DNA of 64,000 bases. It comes from SZUA-365 sp964635845. GTDB lineage: Bacteria; Bacteroidota; Ignavibacteria; SZUA-365. The notes beneath the pieces are model-generated. The model was not told where the DNA came from and did no database searches. It saw only the letters and a list, made by a program, of their open reading frames with translations. The stretch's first letter is position 1, and every line of letters starts with the position of its first letter. This document shows, one piece after another, positions 25,767 through 34,476 of this stretch. Both the position numbers and the translations under genes were made by a program. The stretch is from contig CAZWNO010000004.1 of NCBI GenBank assembly GCA_964635845.1, forward strand, positions 1 to 64,000, in the 5' to 3' direction.

Positions 25767-26227
25767 TCGTTGGCAAACATCACGCGCTGATTCTTCACGT
25801 CCGCCACGACACTGACGTAGCGATGAACCCGGCTACGCGACATCTCATCGATCGCGATCGCCGTCACATCGTCAAAATCCTCGCGCTCCCGCGTACGTCC
25901 AACGTGGTGGTCAAGTATGCACTACAGACGCGTGTCACTTTCCCGCACCTGTCGCGCGATGGCAGCGACCGGCATCTGCGGCTCCATGCTCATGACCAGG
26001 GCTTCGAAGAGCAATGTGAAACCACTGCTCGTCCGCGCCCAAGGGACATGGACATGCAAGACGCCACATCGTTCGCAAATAAATCGGGGAACGCGGGCAT
26101 GGAGGTAGCAGACATGTTGGAAGAAGTCAATATGATGCCATTGTTTCTCGACCGTGTCATGCTGCGGAAGGTCCGCAGCAGCACAGATCGGACAGATGAA
26201 CAGGCGGTCCACCGGGAAGTCCAGCAA
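25767..26227 (-). pseudogene. ISL3-family transposase fragment A
   Basis: The reverse strand encodes the N-terminal zinc-finger part of an ISL3 (IS204/IS1001/IS1165) transposase: FICPICAAADLP with Cys pair, then RFICERCGVLHVHVPWA, then LLFEALVMSMEPQMPVAAIARQV. A TAG stop interrupts it after RESDTRL (about 25925). The frame then continues into the catalytic start (VTAIAIDEMSR, HRYVSVVADVK) and is cut off near 25767. The C-terminal half is gone. A 141-bp stretch (25927-26067) is identical to fragment B. Confidence 0.8.
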
Positions 26228-26483
26228 AAGATCGAGACAAGACTTATCAGCAGGGAATTCACTGTGCTTGCAGAACCAGGATGGTGTCAGTCCAAGAGCA
26301 TCGGCGAAGAGCGTTTTGGTAGGAGAAAGTATGGGTTGATTCGCGCTGTGAAAGATGCCCGAAACCTGCGCAAATCAGGCCATTCACGCTATGCTATCCA
26401 CGCGAAACAGAGAGGAGCCAGCGCTGTCCTAGACAGCGCCGTAGTCAGGCAATATTATTACATAACACAATATGCTATATAGA
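26228..26483. other. Spacer between transposase fragment A and the next T9SS gene
   Basis: About 256 bp. It probably includes the outer end of the IS, but I could not pick out a clear terminal inverted repeat. The last 40 bp are A+T rich and likely contain the promoter of the downstream gene. Confidence 0.35.
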
Positions 26484-28577
26484 ATGAATACGAAAATGCT
26501 ATTATTAGGAAGTATTTTACTAATGCTGATTGTAAGCGGCCAGCGTAGCTTTTCACAAGAGAATTGGAAATGGGTAAATCCGGAACTCACCGGACGTGCA
26601 TTATTTGATGTATGCAGTGCCAGTGACAGCGTTATTATAATAGTAGGTCAGGACGGCGAAATACTTCGCTCCAGAGATGGTGGAAGGACATGGCAGAATA
26701 TTGAAACGGCTGCAATTGAAGACATCACATCGGTATCGTTTTGCGATAATATGCATGGGATCCTTGTTGGTAAGCAAGGACTGGTTATGTCGACCGAGGA
26801 TGGAGGTCTTACCTGGAACATGAGAGAGTCTATGGTCACTTGGGATTTACAGGCTGTCGCCACTCGAAATGCGAATGTTATTGCTGCTGGTGTTAATGGT
26901 ACCATTACAAGATCGACAAATTACGGAATGGACTGGGTTAATATCTCTTTGATGACAATAGATGATATAACAGGAATCGATTTCATTGATGATACAACTA
27001 TAATAATGGTAGGTTTATCTGGATTAATCAAGCTATCAACGGATTTCGGAAAAGGATGGGTAGCCATCCAGCCCCCAGTCGAAAGGGATTTTTTTTCTGT
27101 CGCATTTTCTGATGAAAAGACAGGAATTATCGGCGGCTCATATGGATTACTCGGTACGACTGATGGAGGCATATCCTGGTTCATAATAGAAGACGAAGTA
27201 TTAAAAAGAATAAATAGTGTTTCCGATGCAGGTGACGGCAATTTCATAGCTGTTGGAGTTGTTGGTGCTATAAAAATGGGTAATATGAGTATTTCGAGTT
27301 GGCGAGAGATTAGTGAATGGGATGATGTCGATCTAACTGGAGTTAAGTACGTAAATGATAGTATTATTGTATGCGTCGGATTCTATGGTGAGATACTTGT
27401 TTCGCGTAATGGAGGTGAGAGTTGGGCAAGAGGAAATAAAGGAGTCAGATCGAGACTAAGAGACATTACTTTGTTCGAGTCTTACTCGGGTTGCATCGTT
27501 GGTAATGACGGTACCGTGATCATAACCGATGATGATGGCGAGACATGGGTTCCCATTGATGCAGGTATTGCATGGAATTTGAAGGCGGTAGAGTATGTTG
27601 GAAATGATGGATTATTTGCCTCTGGAACGCAAGGCATTATCAGGTCGAATGATGCGGGGTTAACCTGGAGCGATGTTCTTTTGGGCTCGGAAGAAAGTAT
27701 TAATAGTATATTTTTTACCGATATGGAGGCAGGCTATGCGGTGGGGGACAATGGTGCTATGATACGGACGATCGATGGCGGATTGTCGTGGGTTAGGATG
27801 GGTACGAATTTAAACCAAAGTCTACATGATATATACTTTAAAAGTAAGGATACTGGTGTACTTGTGGGTAATTATGGAATTATCGAGATCACGTATAATG
27901 GTGGTGACACTTGGAACAGCATTGGAGATGAGCTCGAAGATATTCACTTGACGTCTGCGGTAATAAGTGAGGAGGGAATTGTGGTAGCAGTTGGACGGGA
28001 TTCGCGAGTATGTATATCTCATGATTATGGTGCAAGTTGGGACTTTCAAGATATACGTGGTGTATCTGTGATGCAAAAAGTTATCATTCTCGCGGATAAT
28101 AGCTATGCAATATGTACCACATTAGGAAAAGTATTCCGTTCAATTAATTTAGATGGCGAATGGCAAGACATGAAGACGGGAATACGAAATACATTACATT
28201 CGCTTGCGTGTAATTCGTCTGGTTATTTGTACGCTGTCGGAGAAGGTGGTACGATTGTCAGAACAAATACAAAGATATTGGAAATAGAGGACATCCCAGG
28301 AGATGACTTTTCAGGAGCAGTTACTGCTGAGGTGTATCCATTCCCAATAGTAGCTGACAAAGTCCGGATCCGACTACCGAAAATCGTAGTGAATGGAATA
28401 GCAACAATATTTATACATGACCTTGCCGGCCGACTGATTTGGCGATGTGTGGCAACTTTCGATGGATATGGCGGGCTGGAAGCGGAAATAAACATCCCGA
28501 ATTTGAAACCAGGGATATATTATTCAAGAATATATGTTGATAATAAAAACTATTTTGCAAAAATGATTGTCGAATGA
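26484..28577 (+). CDS. Exported YCF48/BNR-repeat protein with T9SS sorting domain
   Basis: A 697-residue protein. Signal peptide to about residue 24 (LLMLIVSGQRSFSQ). About a dozen YCF48/BNR blades follow with the pattern 'G..G.I..S.DGG.TW': LRSRDGGRTWQNI, MSTEDGGLTWNM, LVSRNGGESWARG, IITDDDGETWVPI, IRSNDAGLTWSDV, IRTIDGGLSWVRM. This is a double-propeller-like fold. The C-terminal ~80 residues resemble a T9SS type A domain (VYPFPIVADKVRIRL). Start set at ATG 26484; 26472 is also possible. Strongly A+T rich, like the gene at 23574, and bracketed by ISL3 fragments. Substrate or partner unknown. Confidence 0.78.
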   Translation: MNTKMLLLGSILLMLIVSGQRSFSQENWKWVNPELTGRALFDVCSASDSVIIIVGQDGEILRSRDGGRTWQNIETAAIEDITSVSFCDNMHGILVGKQGLVMSTEDGGLTWNMRESMVTWDLQAVATRNANVIAAGVNGTITRSTNYGMDWVNISLMTIDDITGIDFIDDTTIIMVGLSGLIKLSTDFGKGWVAIQPPVERDFFSVAFSDEKTGIIGGSYGLLGTTDGGISWFIIEDEVLKRINSVSDAGDGNFIAVGVVGAIKMGNMSISSWREISEWDDVDLTGVKYVNDSIIVCVGFYGEILVSRNGGESWARGNKGVRSRLRDITLFESYSGCIVGNDGTVIITDDDGETWVPIDAGIAWNLKAVEYVGNDGLFASGTQGIIRSNDAGLTWSDVLLGSEESINSIFFTDMEAGYAVGDNGAMIRTIDGGLSWVRMGTNLNQSLHDIYFKSKDTGVLVGNYGIIEITYNGGDTWNSIGDELEDIHLTSAVISEEGIVVAVGRDSRVCISHDYGASWDFQDIRGVSVMQKVIILADNSYAICTTLGKVFRSINLDGEWQDMKTGIRNTLHSLACNSSGYLYAVGEGGTIVRTNTKILEIEDIPGDDFSGAVTAEVYPFPIVADKVRIRLPKIVVNGIATIFIHDLAGRLIWRCVATFDGYGGLEAEINIPNLKPGIYYSRIYVDNKNYFAKMIVE

Positions 28578-28975
28578 GCGCTCATAGCTCTGACATGATG
28601 TGTTGAATTGAGCGTCGTCGATTTAGGATGTAATATCGATGCAGTTTTGCTGCAAAATAGCGATTAACACGCAAAATATCGATCAGAGCCTTGCCGCGCC
28701 CCTCTCTGTCAGGATAGTTGACCTTGCGCTGTGAAGTCAGAACTACATCAGTAGCGACGTCAAGTTGCACCTGTGATAAGGTTGGGCCCCTTGATATCGC
28801 CGATCAAACAGAGGTATTAAACAGGTCTTAGCTGCATCTTTCAAGAGCAGGTGTGTTGAGCGTCAGGAGAAAAGTCGGAAGGCGTATTCGGTCAGGTACG
28901 AACGGTTAAGACGAACGTAAGTCAACCATCGAAGAAGTATCGAGAGCAGCATTCGCCGTCGAAACCGGGATTTAG
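28578..28975. other. Unassigned region after the second A+T-rich T9SS gene
   Basis: About 400 bp. A 62-codon minus-strand frame (28582-28770) is open but unrecognised. The rest may hold the decayed C-terminal part of the ISL3 element. No supported gene. Confidence 0.4.
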
Positions 28976-29716
28976 TCATTGTCCCGGGACAAGATGGGAG
29001 GGAGCCTGAGTTCTTTTCCATTGACACGCGGCATGAAAGTGGCGTGAGAATCGTTCAGGCGCTGGTACGGAACATGGGAATCTGCATACCGATGTCAAGT
29101 CAGCCATCCAAGCGGCAATCCTGTGAGGATCTGAAAATAAAAAGAGGTATGCAGAGGGGGACCGGTCGAAGGTGATTTCCGCATCCGGCAGAGACTCCGC
29201 CACTCCAGCGACGAAGGCCGGCGACATGTCCATGCTGACATGCTTGATCGTGTGAGCCGTGCCGCCATGCGCCTCGAAGTCCGCGGCAAACCGCTCGATG
29301 ACGTTCTGTCCTTTCCTTTCGGTGGCAAACAACATGCGCCGCTTCTTCACGTCCGCCACGACACTGACATAGCGATGGCCCAGGCGACGCGACGTTTCAT
29401 CGATCGCGATCGCCGTCACGCCGGCAAAATCCTCGCGCTCCCGCGCACGTCCAACATGGTGGTCAAGGATGCGGCACGGACGCGTGTCACTTTCCCGCAC
29501 CTGTCGCGCGATGGCAGCGACCGGCATCTGCGGCTCCATGCTCATGACCAGGGCTTCGAAGAGCAATGTGAAACCACTGCTCGTCCGCGCCCAAGGGACA
29601 TGGACATGCAAGACGCCACTGTGCTCGCTACGAATTAAGGGAACGCCGGCATGGGGGTAGCAGACATGTTGGAATAAGTTCATATGACGCGATTATTTCT
29701 CGACCGTGTCATGCAG
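28976..29716 (-). pseudogene. ISL3-family transposase fragment B
   Basis: Second copy of the same ISL3 transposase, same orientation as fragment A, and longer in the catalytic part: VTAIAIDETSRRLGHRYVSV, then FATERKGQNVIERFAADF, then HVSMDMSPAFVAGVAESLPDAEITFDR. The DDE aspartates of the first part are kept. The zinc finger is damaged (CERCGV has become SEHSGV, and a stop precedes MNLFQHV), and the end after ITFDR diverges into unrelated sequence. Inactive. Shares 141 identical bp with fragment A (29479-29619). Confidence 0.8.
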
Positions 29717-29795
29717 GGAATATCAGCAATGGTCGAAGGCGGTCGGAAGTCGAGACATGCCGGCGTATCGAGCCACATTCCGTGCCTTTCACAGC

Positions 29796-29833
29796 CCTTC
29801 GATACGGTCGCCGAGGCGACCTATTCGGGCAGA
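29796..29833 (-). repeat. Dispersed palindromic element (degenerate)
   Basis: CCTTCGATACG, a GGTCGCC/GGCGACC hairpin, then TATTCGGGCAGAC. A shorter relative in the other orientation precedes it near 29755-29772. Confidence 0.6.
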
Positions 29834-29888
29834 CGCACTGCTGCCAACAGCCCGCTACGTCGGGTCTGCGACAAACGGCCAACAACCA

Positions 29889-30026
29889 TAAGCTTAAGGC
29901 TTAAAGCTTAAAGCCTACAGCCTACAGCTTACAGCTTACAGCCTACAGCCTACAGCTTACAGCCTACAGCCAAAAGCCCAAAGCCAACGGCCAACTGCCA
30001 ACTGCCAACTGCCAAAAGCCAACTGC
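29889..30026. repeat. Low-complexity tract of CCTACAG and CAACTGC units
   Basis: Imperfect 7- to 14-bp units: AGCTTAAGGC/TTAAAGC, then GCCTACAGCCTACAGCTTAC variants, then GCCAACTGCCAACTGCC. The reverse complement of the first part occurs just after the first ABC gene (7628-7660), and a related tract follows the second (11446-11542). Confidence 0.85.
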
Positions 30027-30078
30027 CATCCTCCCCCTACCTTGTAAGGGGACGGCGAATACGGTATTTTGCCGTGAC

Positions 30079-30108
30079 TTGCTTTATTCGGCGTCCCGCG
30101 CCTAACTT
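30079..30108 (+). promoter_or_regulatory. Promoter for the TPR lipoprotein gene
   Basis: TTGCTT (30079-30084), 18 nt, TAACTT (30103-30108), 39 bp before the start codon. Confidence 0.5.
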
Positions 30109-30146
30109 GAATATTGGTGCATCGTTAACGCAGAACTGAACGTTTC

Positions 30147-32666
30147 GTGAATCCACGCCCATTCATCACGCTTCCGCTCCTCCTGACGGCCGTACTCCTC
30201 CTGCAGGGCTGCGCGGTCTGGGAATTCGTCGACACGCGCTGGCAGAATGCGACAGGGTACTTCAACACGTATTACAACGCCGCGAAGCTCTACGACGAAG
30301 CGGAGGCGGAGATCGAGAAGAATCAGGCCAGCCGGACCATCGATCCGAACCAGGGATCGGTGGAAATGGAGCCCGCGATGGCGGATGGAGTCCCGGGCGA
30401 GGAATCGGACGTGCCCAAGGAAAAGATGCATCGCCAGATCGCGATGATGGAAACCGGCGCGCCTTCGACCGCGATCATGAAACTGGACAAGGTGATCGAA
30501 AAGGGATCCCGCATCCTTGTCAACTATCCGAAAAGCAAGTGGGTCGACAACGCCCTGCTGCTCATCGGGAAGAGCTACTATCACAAGTCAGAGGCCCTGC
30601 GCGCGGAGCGGAAATTCCAGGAATTGCTCGACAGGTACCCCGAGAGCAGCCTCGTTCCCGAAGCCATCCTCTGGCTGGGGAAAACCTACGTGCGGCTGGA
30701 AAAATACGAGACCGCGGAAGGCCTGCTCGACCGCGCGATCGAGGAAGCGGTGCGCGAAGGCGAACCCGATATCGCGGCCGCAGCCTATTTCGAACTCGGG
30801 AAAATGTACCTGCTTCAGGACAACCGCGCCGAAGCGGTGAAGAAATACGAGCAGGCCGTCGACTTCGCGAGCGACGAGGACCGGCGGATGCAGATCCAGC
30901 TCGCCCTCGCGCGCGAATACGAACGGCTCGGCGAAAAGGAGAAGGCGGCGAAAGCCTACCGGGACATCTTCAGGCTGGATCCGAGCACCGAGCTGGCATT
31001 CATCGCGGAACTGAATTACGCGAAACTCTCGCGTGAACTCGGGGATCTCGACGAGGCCAGCAACACGCTGATCAACATGCTCGACAATCCCCTCTATCTC
31101 GACTACGACGGGCAGATCCAGCTCGAGATCGGCAACCTGTACTACGCCTACCACAAGCGCTATGCGCTGGCCGGCGATACGCTGGCACGCGATGCGTTCG
31201 CGGCCGCCATGGACCAGTACAGCTTCGTCGACACGACCTTCAAGGGAAAGGAAGAAGCGGCGGATGCATCCTTCGCGAAGGGACGGATTTACGAAGAGGA
31301 CATCAAGGATTACGACAACGCGTTCCAGAACTACAACAACGCCAAGCTGGCGTTTCCGGGTGCGGCGTCCGCGCGGCTTTCCACCCATAAGGCGAAGGTC
31401 TTCGGAGAATACCGCAAACTGCGGAACCAGATCAGCATGAAGGACACGACGCTGTTCTTCGTGCTCAATCCCGACACGCTGCGGCTGCGCGATTCGCTTC
31501 GCGTCATCTCCGATTCGCTCGACCGCGAACGCCGCAAGGCCGAAGGACTCGATGAGAAGCTGATGACGGAGGAGCAGCGGATGGCCGAGCGCTTCCGCCG
31601 CCGCCGGCCGCACGGACGCAACACGGGCCGTATCAATCCATGGCTGCGGGAAACCGAGAAACAGCAGGTGGCGATGGCGGCCGGCCTGAAGGCCACCGAA
31701 CAGGCCGTCGCGGTCTCGGGTCCGGAATACCGGCGCATCAATCTCCGCCAGACGGATCCCGACTCGCTGCGTACCGTGCTCGCCGAACTCTATATGGAAA
31801 TGGGATGGCAGATGTACGACCAGATAGGGAACATCGACTCCGCCCGCCACTACTATCAGAAGGCGCTCGACAACAGGCTCTCCGATTCGCTGCGTCCCCA
31901 GGCCGTCTATACGATGGCCGCCATCGAGCGGAAGGCAGGCAACGAGAGCGAAGCCGTCGCGCTGGAGGACCGCCTGATCCGTGATTATCCCTTCAGCCGC
32001 TATGCGCATGGGATCATGCAGCTGCGCGGCATCCCTCTCCCCAAGGATTCGACCTCTCTCGCGATCGAAGCGTACGAGCAGGCGGCGCGTGTACTCGAAC
32101 GGGGCGACCGCGAAACCGGTGTCACACTGATGCGGGCGGTGATGCAGGATTTCCCCGATAGTGATCAGGCGCTGCGGGCGAAACTTGCCATCGCGATGCT
32201 CTACGAAGAATATCGCGGCGACGAAGCCCTCGCCATGTACAAGGAGATGGTGGCGGAGCATCCCGATTCCCGTTACAGCAAGCGGGGGAAAGAGATCCTC
32301 GCGGCGATCGAGAATTTCGAGAAGGATGCCGTTCGGCGGCAGAAGGAAGCGGAAGCGAAGGCGGAAGCGAATCGTATCGCGGAGGAGGAGCGGAAGCGCA
32401 AGGAGGCGCGCTTCCAAAATCCGCTTCTGGACGAAGAACTGAAAGTCATGCGCGACTCCGTCCGCTCGCGGGAGCCGAAGATCGATCCCTCGCGCGACAA
32501 GGATTTCCCTCTCCGCCTGCCGGGCGAGGATCCCGTGCGCGACACCACGGAGGCGAAGCCGCTCTTCGTTCCGGACAGGAATCCCGGGAGCATCCGTCAG
32601 CCGGGAACGATTCCCGGAGGCGACACGCTCCGGCGACTCCCCCCACCCCAAAAGCTCGAGAAATGA
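30147..32666 (+). CDS. TPR lipoprotein, possible T9SS PorW/SprE-like component
   Basis: An 839-residue lipoprotein with lipobox LLLQGC (Cys near residue 22). After ATGYFNTYYNAAKLYDEAEAEI near 35-56 come many TPR helices: DNALLLIGKSYYHKSEAL, PEAILWLGKTYVRLEKYE, AAAYFELGKMYLLQDNRAEA, AAKAYRDIFRLDPSTELA, and a second block at 590-740. The C-terminus is a long charged coiled coil (EKDAVRRQKEAEAKAEANR) ending in a Pro-rich tail. A large TPR lipoprotein with a 'YFNxYYNA' start resembles SprE/PorW, which works at the T9SS translocon. Seven T9SS cargoes in the window make that plausible, but I cannot confirm it by eye. It could lead the pyrK-pyrD unit 4 bp downstream. Confidence 0.7.
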   Translation: MNPRPFITLPLLLTAVLLLQGCAVWEFVDTRWQNATGYFNTYYNAAKLYDEAEAEIEKNQASRTIDPNQGSVEMEPAMADGVPGEESDVPKEKMHRQIAMMETGAPSTAIMKLDKVIEKGSRILVNYPKSKWVDNALLLIGKSYYHKSEALRAERKFQELLDRYPESSLVPEAILWLGKTYVRLEKYETAEGLLDRAIEEAVREGEPDIAAAAYFELGKMYLLQDNRAEAVKKYEQAVDFASDEDRRMQIQLALAREYERLGEKEKAAKAYRDIFRLDPSTELAFIAELNYAKLSRELGDLDEASNTLINMLDNPLYLDYDGQIQLEIGNLYYAYHKRYALAGDTLARDAFAAAMDQYSFVDTTFKGKEEAADASFAKGRIYEEDIKDYDNAFQNYNNAKLAFPGAASARLSTHKAKVFGEYRKLRNQISMKDTTLFFVLNPDTLRLRDSLRVISDSLDRERRKAEGLDEKLMTEEQRMAERFRRRRPHGRNTGRINPWLRETEKQQVAMAAGLKATEQAVAVSGPEYRRINLRQTDPDSLRTVLAELYMEMGWQMYDQIGNIDSARHYYQKALDNRLSDSLRPQAVYTMAAIERKAGNESEAVALEDRLIRDYPFSRYAHGIMQLRGIPLPKDSTSLAIEAYEQAARVLERGDRETGVTLMRAVMQDFPDSDQALRAKLAIAMLYEEYRGDEALAMYKEMVAEHPDSRYSKRGKEILAAIENFEKDAVRRQKEAEAKAEANRIAEEERKRKEARFQNPLLDEELKVMRDSVRSREPKIDPSRDKDFPLRLPGEDPVRDTTEAKPLFVPDRNPGSIRQPGTIPGGDTLRRLPPPQKLEK

Positions 32667-32670
32667 CCAC

Positions 32671-33522
32671 ATGCCAGTGACCAACGCAGATCCGCCGGAG
32701 ATCAGCGCCGACCCGCCGGCAGTCAACGCCGATCCGCCGGCAGTCAACGCCGACCTGCGGGTGACGGCGATTGAAGCGATCGCGGAAGACACCTGGGCGC
32801 TGCGTTTCCGCAGTCCGGAACTCGCGGCGCGGCTGCGGCCGGGACAGTTTCTCAACATCCGCACCAGCGATCAGCTCGATCCTCTGCTGCGCCGTCCGTA
32901 CAGCATTTCCGATGTGATCGGGGACGAATGCGAGATCCTGTTCTCCCTCGTGGGGAAGGGCACGCACGCCCTCTCGCACAAACAGCCCGGTGATCATATC
33001 GGAGTCCTGGGTCCGCTGGGCAACACCTTCGGTTACGCGAAGTCCTTCGGCACGGCCCTGATCGTGGCGGGCGGCATCGGCGTCGCGCCGTTTCCCTTTC
33101 TGACGAAAGAACTGCGCAAGCGCGAAATTCCGTTCATCACCTTTCTCGGAGCGCGCAGTGCGGCACGCGTGGTCTCGCGCGGACTCGCCAGTCGGCACAT
33201 CGCAACCGACGATGGCAGCATGGGATTCCACGGGACGGTGGTCGCCGCGCTCGGGGAATACCTCGATGCGCATCCGGTCGATGGTCCGATGATCTTCGCC
33301 TGCGGTCCGAATCCCATGCTGCGGGCAGTCCAGCAGTTCGCCCATGAACGCGGGATCGCGTGCGAGCTTTCGCTCGAATCGGAAATGGCCTGCGGCATCG
33401 GCATCTGCCAGGGCTGTCCGGTCGAACGCCATCAGGGCAAGCGCAAATATGCGCTGGTCTGCACCGAGGGACCCTGCTTCGATTCGCACGACATCATCTT
33501 TCACGGGCATCACCACGCATGA
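32671..33522 (+). CDS. pyrK: Dihydroorotate dehydrogenase electron-transfer subunit PyrK
   Basis: A 283-residue FAD/2Fe-2S protein passing electrons from PyrD to NAD+. The ferredoxin-reductase-like FAD motif is RRPYSISD near 70, the NAD-binding motif VAGGIGVAPFPFL near 133-145, and FACGPNPMLRAV near 210. The four cluster cysteines are in ECACGIGICQGC-type context near 245-251 and at LVCTEG near 268. The first ~30 residues are an extra tract of ADPPAVN repeats made by a 21-bp tandem repeat, not part of the family. The stop overlaps the pyrD ATG by four bases. Confidence 0.92.
   Translation: MPVTNADPPEISADPPAVNADPPAVNADLRVTAIEAIAEDTWALRFRSPELAARLRPGQFLNIRTSDQLDPLLRRPYSISDVIGDECEILFSLVGKGTHALSHKQPGDHIGVLGPLGNTFGYAKSFGTALIVAGGIGVAPFPFLTKELRKREIPFITFLGARSAARVVSRGLASRHIATDDGSMGFHGTVVAALGEYLDAHPVDGPMIFACGPNPMLRAVQQFAHERGIACELSLESEMACGIGICQGCPVERHQGKRKYALVCTEGPCFDSHDIIFHGHHHA
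32689..32757 (+). repeat. 21-bp tandem repeat inside the start of pyrK
   Basis: About three units (GATCCGCCGGCAGTCAACGC consensus) coding for repeated ADPPAVN/ADPPEIS at PyrK residues 6-28. Confidence 0.85.
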
Positions 33523-34466
33523 ACACGACGTTCGCACTCGGGACCATGCATCTGAAGAACCGGGTACTCGTGGCATCCGGCACCTTCGGCTACGGCAACG
33601 AGGCCGCGCCGTACACGGATCTCTCGCGCCTCGGAGGCATCGTCACGAAGTCGGTGAGCATGCTCCCGCGTCAGGGCAATGCGCCGACGCGCATCGCCGA
33701 GACTCCCGCGGGCATGCTCAATTCCATCGGACTCGCGAACGTCGGCATCGATGCGTTCATCGCGGAGAAGCTCCCCTTCCTTCGGAATATCGACACGTCC
33801 ATCATCGTCAATATCGCGGCGAGCAGCGTCGACGAGTACATTGCCGTGCTTGAACGGCTCGAGGACGAACAGGGGATAGAGGCGTATGAAATCAATGTCA
33901 GCTGTCCCAACGTGAAGGAAGGCGGACTCAACTTCGGCACGCGCAGCGAGATGACCGCGACCATCACGCGCGAGCTGCGCCGCAGGACGAAACGCACGCT
34001 GATGATCAAGCTGACACCGAACGTGACGCATATCGTGGACTTCGCGAAGGTGTGCGAGGCCGAGGGCGCGGATGCCGTGTCGCTCATCAACACGCTCGTG
34101 GGCATGGCCGTCAATATCCACACGCGCCGGCCCGTGCTCTCCACGATCACCGGCGGACTCAGCGGTCCGGCCATCAAACCCGTCGCTCTCGCGAAGGTGT
34201 TCGAGGTCTCCAAGGCCGTCTCCATTCCCGTCATCGGCATCGGCGGGATCACGACCTGGGAGGACGCGATCGAATTCCTGCTCGTCGGCGCCTCGGCGAT
34301 CCAGGTCGGCACCGCCAGTTTCCGCGACCCGGATGCGGCGGTGAAAATCGCGGCCGGAATGCAAGAGTACTGTTCCGCTCAGGGGATCGACGACATGCAG
34401 GAACTGGTCGGCGGTCTGCGCATCGACGCCGGCGTCGCCGCGCCCGGATTTGTCAAGACACAGTGA
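33519..34466 (+). CDS. pyrD: Dihydroorotate dehydrogenase, class 1B catalytic subunit
   Basis: A 315-residue FMN enzyme oxidising dihydroorotate to orotate in pyrimidine synthesis. Class 1 features: NRVLVASGTFGYG near 13, NSIGLANVG near 69, EINVSCPNVKEGG near 124-136 with the catalytic Cys, MIKLTPNV near 163, and the FMN-phosphate loop GIGGITTWEDA plus GASAIQVGTA near the end. The adjacent pyrK makes it the NAD-linked heterotetrameric type. ATG 33519 overlaps the pyrK TGA (ATGA). Confidence 0.94.
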   Translation: MNTTFALGTMHLKNRVLVASGTFGYGNEAAPYTDLSRLGGIVTKSVSMLPRQGNAPTRIAETPAGMLNSIGLANVGIDAFIAEKLPFLRNIDTSIIVNIAASSVDEYIAVLERLEDEQGIEAYEINVSCPNVKEGGLNFGTRSEMTATITRELRRRTKRTLMIKLTPNVTHIVDFAKVCEAEGADAVSLINTLVGMAVNIHTRRPVLSTITGGLSGPAIKPVALAKVFEVSKAVSIPVIGIGGITTWEDAIEFLLVGASAIQVGTASFRDPDAAVKIAAGMQEYCSAQGIDDMQELVGGLRIDAGVAAPGFVKTQ

Positions 34467-34476
34467 AAGGAATCGG

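Larger units (their letters stand above)
29717..30146. other. Intergenic region with repeats and promoter
   Basis: 430 bp holding a palindromic element, the CCTACAG-type repeat tract and a promoter; no gene. Confidence 0.6.

Noticed and set aside
25748..26482. Plus-strand 244-codon open frame between the two A+T-rich T9SS genes
   Set aside because: The minus strand carries clear ISL3 transposase motifs; the plus frame is its shadow.
30588..32864. 758-codon minus-strand open frame over the TPR gene
   Set aside because: Shadow of the TPR lipoprotein; no conserved motif.
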